From: Sulfitobacter sp.
GTDB taxonomy: Bacteria > Pseudomonadota > Alphaproteobacteria > Rhodobacterales > Rhodobacteraceae
Assembly (NCBI GenBank): GCA_024636405.1
Contig: JAGXHC010000038.1
Location: 1 to 29,272 of the forward strand
Length of the DNA stretch: 29,272 bases
Direction: 5' to 3'
Every line of letters begins with the position of its first letter. Position 1 is the first letter of the stretch. A program made the translations under genes and the position numbers. Of this stretch, positions 25,423 to 29,272 are shown piece by piece. The notes below the pieces were generated by a model. It was not told where the DNA came from. It did no database searches and was given only the letters and a program-made list of their open reading frames with translations.

Positions 25423-26199
25423 TCAGTTCTGGTTTTCGTTGCGCGACAAATGTTTGCGCAGAAAGTTTTTGGTGCGTTCGTGTTCGGGGTTGCGGAACAG
25501 CACGCTGGGCGGGCCTTCTTCGACCACCACACCCTGATCCATGAACAGCACCCGATCACAGACGGAGGCGGCGAAATCCATCTCGTGGGTCACGATGATC
25601 ATGGTCATATGCTCTTCTGCCAGTTGCTTCATCACCTGGTTCACCTCTTCAACCAGTTCCGGATCAAGCGCCGATGTCGCCTCGTCGAACAGCATCACCT
25701 TGGGCTTCATCGCCAGCGCGCGCGCAATCGCCACACGCTGTTTTTGGCCACCTGACAGGCGCGAGGGATATTCGTCGATCTTCTCGGAAAGGCCGACCTT
25801 GGCCAGTTGCTCTTCGGCCAATGTATTGGCTTGCTCGGTCGATAACCCCTTGAGCATCTTGGGCGCCAGCGTGATGTTTTCGCGGACGTTGAGATGCGGA
25901 AACAGGTTGAAGTGCTGGAACACCATGCCGATCTCCTGTCGCACCTGATTGACGTGCTTTTCGTACTGCCGCGGCGGCAGCTTGCGGTTGATCTGGACGC
26001 CCTCCAGCCAAACCTCGCCGGAACTGAGGGGGTCCAGTTCATTGATGGCGCGCAGCAACGTGGATTTGCCTGACCCGGACGGGCCGATGATGGCGACAAT
26101 CTGGCCGCGCTCCACCTGCAGGCTGATGTCCTTGAGCACCTCAAGCGCGCCAAAGCTTTTTGCGGCATGGCGAATGTCAACAAAGGCGGAATCGCTCAT
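25423..26199 (-). CDS. Polar amino-acid ABC transporter ATP-binding protein (GlnQ/HisP type)
   Basis: 258 aa from the ATG at 26199, with AGGAG six bases upstream; an in-frame ATG at 26220 would add seven residues and overlap the repaired permease stop. Walker A is GPSGSGKST (39-47), followed by [48 protein letters not shown] and IVTHEM, all standard for the PAAT family. It powers uptake with the two permeases just before it. The reading frame of the damaged permease runs on into this gene to 26177, which may disturb its translation. Confidence 0.94.
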   Translation of the reverse strand: MSDSAFVDIRHAAKSFGALEVLKDISLQVERGQIVAIIGPSGSGKSTLLRAINELDPLSSGEVWLEGVQINRKLPPRQYEKHVNQVRQEIGMVFQHFNLFPHLNVRENITLAPKMLKGLSTEQANTLAEEQLAKVGLSEKIDEYPSRLSGGQKQRVAIARALAMKPKVMLFDEATSALDPELVEEVNQVMKQLAEEHMTMIIVTHEMDFAASVCDRVLFMDQGVVVEEGPPSVLFRNPEHERTKNFLRKHLSRNENQN

Positions 26200-26872
26200 C
26201 TGGGTCTCCTTCATGGTCATCGGGTTGCCGCAATGCGCCGTTCGATCCGGCGCAGTCCGGCCTCAAGCGCCAGATTGATAACGTAATAGCACCCTGCCGC
26301 CGCAAGGTAGAATTCAAACGGGCGGTAGGTGCGGCTGATGCCTGTTGCGCCGCCAGCGTAAGTTCCATCACGCCGATAACAGAAACCAGCGCGGAATCTT
26401 TCAGAAGCGCGATCATGTTGTTGCCCATCGGCGGGATCACGGCGCGCACCGCCTGGGGGATCACGATACGGCGCAGGGTCTGGCCGCGGCTTAGCCCCAG
26501 TGTCCGCGCGCCCTCGTATTGGCCTTTGTCCACGGCCAGGATCGACGCCTGAATCAGTTCGGAATTATAGACCGCAAAGTGCAGGCCCAGCCCGATGACC
26601 CCGGCGACAAAGGCGGGCAGGTCAATCCCGATCTGGATCAGTCCAAAGTAGATCAGGAACAATTGCAGCAGCAGCGGTGTGCCCATGAACAGGAACGCAA
26701 AGCCACGCACCGGCAGCCGAAGCGCCCAGTGGCCATAAAGCGCGATGACCGCAAAGACGATACCGCCAAAAAAGCTGAGCAGAACCGCGCCAATCGTGAT
26801 GGCAATGGTCCAACCCATGCCCCAAAGCAGCACGCCGAAATACGAAGGCACCACCGTGAAATCAAGCCCCAT
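26177..26872 (-). pseudogene. Polar amino-acid ABC permease with a C-terminal frameshift
   Basis: The gene starts at the ATG at 26872 (AAGGG upstream) and is a normal PAAT permease through GVMELTLAAQQ. After that (at about 26338-26347) the frame is lost. The bases beyond it, read one frame over, encode the expected ending SRTYRPFEFYL followed by a membrane helix and [12 protein letters not shown], and stop at 26217 in an ATGA overlap with the alternative ATG of the ATPase at 26220. As written, the frame replaces the last ~40 residues with unrelated sequence and ends at 26177. One missing base (or four or seven) would restore a 218-220-aa protein. No slippery heptamer is seen, so programmed frameshifting is unlikely. 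It is either a sequencing error or a recent mutation that removes the last helix. Confidence 0.85.
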
Positions 26873-26902
26873 GGCTGTTACCCTTATGAAAGTGCGGTGC
26901 CA

Positions 26903-27550
26903 TCATGTGATGCGCGCCCGGCGGTCGAGCCAGTTGATGCCATGGCCCGTAATGAAGATTATGATCATATACAGCGATCCAGAAAGCAGGAACATCTCGA
27001 ACGGTTTGTACGTACTGCCGATGTAGCGCTGCGCGGTATAGGTCAGCTCAACAACTGAAATCGCGGCGACCAGCGCGGTGCCCTTGATCAATGCGTTGAT
27101 ATTGACGCCCAGCGGTCGGATCATCAGGCGCATCGCCTGCGGCAACACGACCTTGCGCATGGTTTCCCAGCGGCTCATGCCCAGCGTGCGTGCCGCTTCG
27201 GTCTGGCCCTTGTCCACCGACATGATCGCGCCGCGCATGGTCTCCGTCATATAGGCACCGATGTTGACACCAAGCCCGATCACACCGGCCTCGAACGCAT
27301 CAAGCTGGATACCGATTTGCGGCCCGCCAAAGTACAGGATGAAAAGCTGGATCAGCGCAGGCGTGCCGCGGAACACGCTGACATATGTGGCACCGATCCC
27401 GCGCAGGATGCGGCTGCGCGACATCCGCAGGGTTGCCCCCAGCGCGCCACAGGCCAGCCCCAGCGCAGTCGTCAGCAAAGACAGCTTGATGGTGACGAAT
27501 GCCGCTTCGATAAAAAAGGGATAAACCTTCAGGATCAGTTCAATATCCAC
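26903..27550 (-). CDS. Polar amino-acid ABC transporter permease (HisM/GlnP type)
   Basis: 215 aa, GTG start at 27550 with AGGAA seven bases upstream. Membrane helices lie near residues 14-36, 55-75, 87-106 and in the C-terminal third. The family loop EAARTLGMSRWETMRKVVLPQA contacts the ATPase, and the intact ending ELTYTAQRY...TYKPFEMFLL shows what the neighbouring permease should look like. It would form a heterodimeric channel with that frameshifted permease; if the partner is dead, a homodimer is the only option. It is the first gene after the terminator that follows the binding-protein gene. Confidence 0.93.
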   Translation of the reverse strand: MDIELILKVYPFFIEAAFVTIKLSLLTTALGLACGALGATLRMSRSRILRGIGATYVSVFRGTPALIQLFILYFGGPQIGIQLDAFEAGVIGLGVNIGAYMTETMRGAIMSVDKGQTEAARTLGMSRWETMRKVVLPQAMRLMIRPLGVNINALIKGTALVAAISVVELTYTAQRYIGSTYKPFEMFLLSGSLYMIIIFITGHGINWLDRRARIT

Positions 27551-27711
27551 AGCGTTTCCTGCATTCTGTCATCAATGATGATCCCGGCATTGCGGCATCT
27601 GCAATTTCTGCAATTTGCGTGTCCAGCGGATCGGCGCATTTCCAGGCGGCGTCGCGCGGCCTTTTTCATGCCTGATGGCCGTGGCTGGGCAATGCGTTCA
27701 TGCCGCTGGAA

Positions 27712-27745
27712 TACAAAATGGCCTGCCGAAACATCCGGCAGGCCA
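27712..27745 (-). terminator. Intrinsic terminator/attenuator after the amino-acid binding protein gene
   Basis: On the minus strand a 10-bp perfect stem, TGGCCTGCCG pairing with CGGCAGGCCA (27745-27736 and 27728-27719), carries a 7-nt loop and is followed by TTTTGTATT. It begins 13 bp after the binding-protein stop. The rest of the 208-bp gap to the permease (27551-27758) shows no gene and no clear promoter, so the downstream genes probably rely on read-through. Confidence 0.8.
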
Positions 27746-27758
27746 AGGTCTTAGCGGT

Positions 27759-28547
27759 TCAACGAATGTCGCCGCCGACCCATTCTTCAGCAATCGTGAG
27801 GTAGGTGCCGTCTTCCATCATGGAATCAAGCGCGGCTTTCATTGCAGCGGCAAGTTCGGGGTTGCCTTCGCGGATCGCGATACCAGCACCGACAGGCTCT
27901 GCCGACGGGTCATTGATCACGGCAAGGTCATACTGGCCCGCTTTCATCGCCAGCATAACGGGGATGGAATCGTTCACGATGGCATCCACGCGGCCATTGG
28001 TCAGTTCCAACAGCAACTCCGGCAAGCCCTTGTAGGTGTTGATATTATAGCCCTGATCGCGCGCCCATTGTTCGTGCGTTTCGCCCAGAGTTACGCCCAC
28101 CTTCACATCGGCAAGCTGTTCAACAGTGGTGACATCGGAGCCTTGTTTGGTGAAAATCGCGCGCTTTGTGGTGTAATAGGGGCCGACAAAATCGATCACC
28201 TTGTCACGCTCTTCCGTGATCGACATGGAGCCGACGACCGCATCGTATTTGTTGGCCAGCAGACCGCCGATGATGCCATCCCATGCGGTGGTGATGATCT
28301 CTACCTCCAGCCCCATGCGCTTGGCGATTTCCGTGCCGATGGCGGGGTCGAAACCGACAACCTTGTTCTCGGTGTTGACGAAGTTGAATGGCGGATACTG
28401 CCCGCTCATTGCGATCCTGAGAACGCCGCGCTCCTTGATTTCTGCCAACTCTTCGGCACTGGCGGCGACAGGTGCGATGGCAAGCCCGACAACAGCGACG
28501 CTGCCTGCAAGAAAGGTCCGACGCAGAATATTTTTGAAAGTGATCAT
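27759..28547 (-). CDS. Polar amino-acid ABC transporter periplasmic binding protein (SBP family 3)
   Basis: 262 aa, ATG at 28547 after a GGGAG-type SD. The signal peptide contains RRTFLAGS (9-16), which could be a twin-arginine signal, and cleaves near AASA-EE. The family-3 fold shows GVLRIAMSGQYPPFNFV, VVGFDPAIGTEIAKRMG, the hinge segment DAVVGSMSITEERDKVIDF and YYTTKRAIF. Such proteins bind polar or charged amino acids. The downstream enzymes suggest a beta- or diamino acid. The gene is first in its operon and divergent from the LysR regulator. Confidence 0.94.
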   Translation of the reverse strand: MITFKNILRRTFLAGSVAVVGLAIAPVAASAEELAEIKERGVLRIAMSGQYPPFNFVNTENKVVGFDPAIGTEIAKRMGLEVEIITTAWDGIIGGLLANKYDAVVGSMSITEERDKVIDFVGPYYTTKRAIFTKQGSDVTTVEQLADVKVGVTLGETHEQWARDQGYNINTYKGLPELLLELTNGRVDAIVNDSIPVMLAMKAGQYDLAVINDPSAEPVGAGIAIREGNPELAAAMKAALDSMMEDGTYLTIAEEWVGGDIR

Positions 28548-28605
28548 TTAGGGTCTCCCGTTGGTGATTAGTAATGCGTTGGCTGACTGCAAGCCGGGCC
28601 TTCCG

Positions 28606-28630
28606 GTCTGCGCGCCAATTCTGCGCAGAC
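28606..28630. promoter_or_regulatory. Perfect 8-bp inverted repeat in the LysR/SBP divergent region
   Basis: GTCTGCGC and GCGCAGAC (28606-28613 and 28623-28630) flank a 9-nt spacer. It lies 60-83 bp upstream of the binding-protein start and has no T-run, so it is more like an operator than a terminator. A looser pair, TTGCAC-N14-GTGCAA (28632-28657), follows it towards the LysR gene. Confidence 0.4.
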
Positions 28631-28679
28631 GTTGCACCGCGCCGCATCATAGTGCAAATAGATAATGAAAATGTTCACG

Positions 28680-28694
28680 ATAGATAGAATCTAT
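28680..28694. promoter_or_regulatory. T-N11-A palindrome overlapping the LysR start, candidate autoregulatory LysR box
   Basis: ATAGAT-AGA-ATCTAT is a perfect inverted repeat that contains the LysR-type T-N11-A form (T28681 to A28693) and covers the first bases of the regulator's ATG. The half-site ATAGAT also occurs at 28658-28663, 22 bp away or about two helical turns, as expected for a LysR tetramer contacting two sites on one DNA face. Confidence 0.5.
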
Positions 28695-29272
28695 GTTAAA
28701 AACTTACGAACAACGCTTCCCCTGGCAACTTGACTGGAACCTGCTGCGCACCTTCATGGTGGTGGTGGACGAAGGCGGGATCACCCCGGCCGCGAATTTC
28801 CTTGGGCTCAAGCAACCCACAATCAGTGCCGCGCTGAAACGGCTCGAAGACAGTCTGGGCCGCAAGTTGGTCAACCGCACGCCAAACCATTTCAGTGTGA
28901 CACCACTGGGTCAGGTGCTTTATGCCGAGGCACGGTCGATGTTTGGCATGGTGGCGCAATTGCCTGATCTGATGAGCGGACTGGATGACGAAGTCACCGG
29001 TCACATCAGCATTGCAGTGGCCAGCCATGTCGTGTCGACACATTTCGATACGGTGCTGGAGCAGTTCAATGAACGCTATCCGCAGGTGACATATTCCATC
29101 TCCACGCTGGAAAGCGCCCAAGTGGTGGGGCATGTGCAGCAGAACGGCATGACGCTGGGTATCTGTCTGTTACAGGAAATCCCCACGCGGCTGGACACGG
29201 TTGTGCTTTACCGCGAATTCTTTGGATTTTATTGCGGCCCCCGGCACCGGCTTTTTGGGCAGGACAATATCC
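28693..29272 (+). CDS. LysR-family transcriptional regulator, 3'-truncated by window end
   Basis: The frame is open from the ATG at 28693 to the window edge (193 codons). Residues 16-75 are the winged helix-turn-helix: WNLLRTFMVVVDEGGITPAA, LKQPTISAALKRLED, and a wing ending near VNRTPNHFSVTPLG. The substrate-sensing domain begins near residue 105 with GHISIAVAS and runs off the end. There is no clear SD. It diverges from the amino-acid binding protein gene and is the obvious candidate activator of that operon, with autorepression through the palindrome at its start. The effector is unknown; an imported beta-amino acid or an intermediate is plausible. Confidence 0.93.
   Translation, partial: MLKTYEQRFPWQLDWNLLRTFMVVVDEGGITPAANFLGLKQPTISAALKRLEDSLGRKLVNRTPNHFSVTPLGQVLYAEARSMFGMVAQLPDLMSGLDDEVTGHISIAVASHVVSTHFDTVLEQFNERYPQVTYSISTLESAQVVGHVQQNGMTLGICLLQEIPTRLDTVVLYREFFGFYCGPRHRLFGQDNI

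Noticed and set aside
26338..26347. Programmed ribosomal frameshift in the permease
   Set aside because: No slippery heptamer or following stable structure was seen, and the family is not known to use recoding; a mutation or sequencing error explains it better.

Overview
The window looks like accessory catabolic DNA from an alphaproteobacterium of the order Rhodobacterales (marine Roseobacter type). Three things suggest this: the moderately high GC, the very dense gene packing with repeated 4-nt ATGA stop/start overlaps, and the mix of ABC uptake systems each joined to a small oxidation or hydrolysis pathway. This placement is an inference; there is no rRNA or phylogenetic marker. I see no tRNA, IS element, CRISPR array, phage gene or origin.

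Layout. (A) 1-13393 is an amine-uptake and modification island. A truncated TRZ/ATZ-type amidohydrolase (+) meets a long minus-strand operon that reads potD, [intrinsic terminator], potB, potC, potA, glycosyltransferase 1, two tandem cupins, an AmgK-like kinase, an aldehyde dehydrogenase, a possible 28-aa ORF and a PuuB/DadA-like FAD oxidase. Diverging from potD is a GntR/FCD regulator with two winged-helix domains, which overlaps a second, paralogous glycosyltransferase. (B) 13387-19617 is a dipeptide-type ABC operon (dppA, B, C, D, F) ending in an M19 dipeptidase. (C) 19896-21578 is a Na/Pi cotransporter with a PhoU-like tail. (D) 21637-28547 is a minus-strand operon: polar amino-acid binding protein, [intrinsic terminator], two permeases (one frameshifted), ATPase, class III aminotransferase, BKACE beta-keto-acid cleavage enzyme, SSAT-like acetyltransferase and an acetylpolyamine-amidohydrolase-like deacetylase. 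(E) A LysR regulator, truncated by the window end, diverges from it.

Two points stand out. The enzyme set in (D) matches step for step the aerobic beta-lysine route once described biochemically in a Pseudomonas: N6-acetylation, transamination, cleavage of a 3-keto acid, deacetylation. Region (A) resembles a Puu-type amine pathway (importer, FAD amine oxidase, ALDH) in which no glutamylation ligase is seen. In its place are two unusual GT-B glycosyltransferases lacking the canonical catalytic His, an anomeric-type kinase and twin cupins. Both pathway assignments are inferences from gene content.
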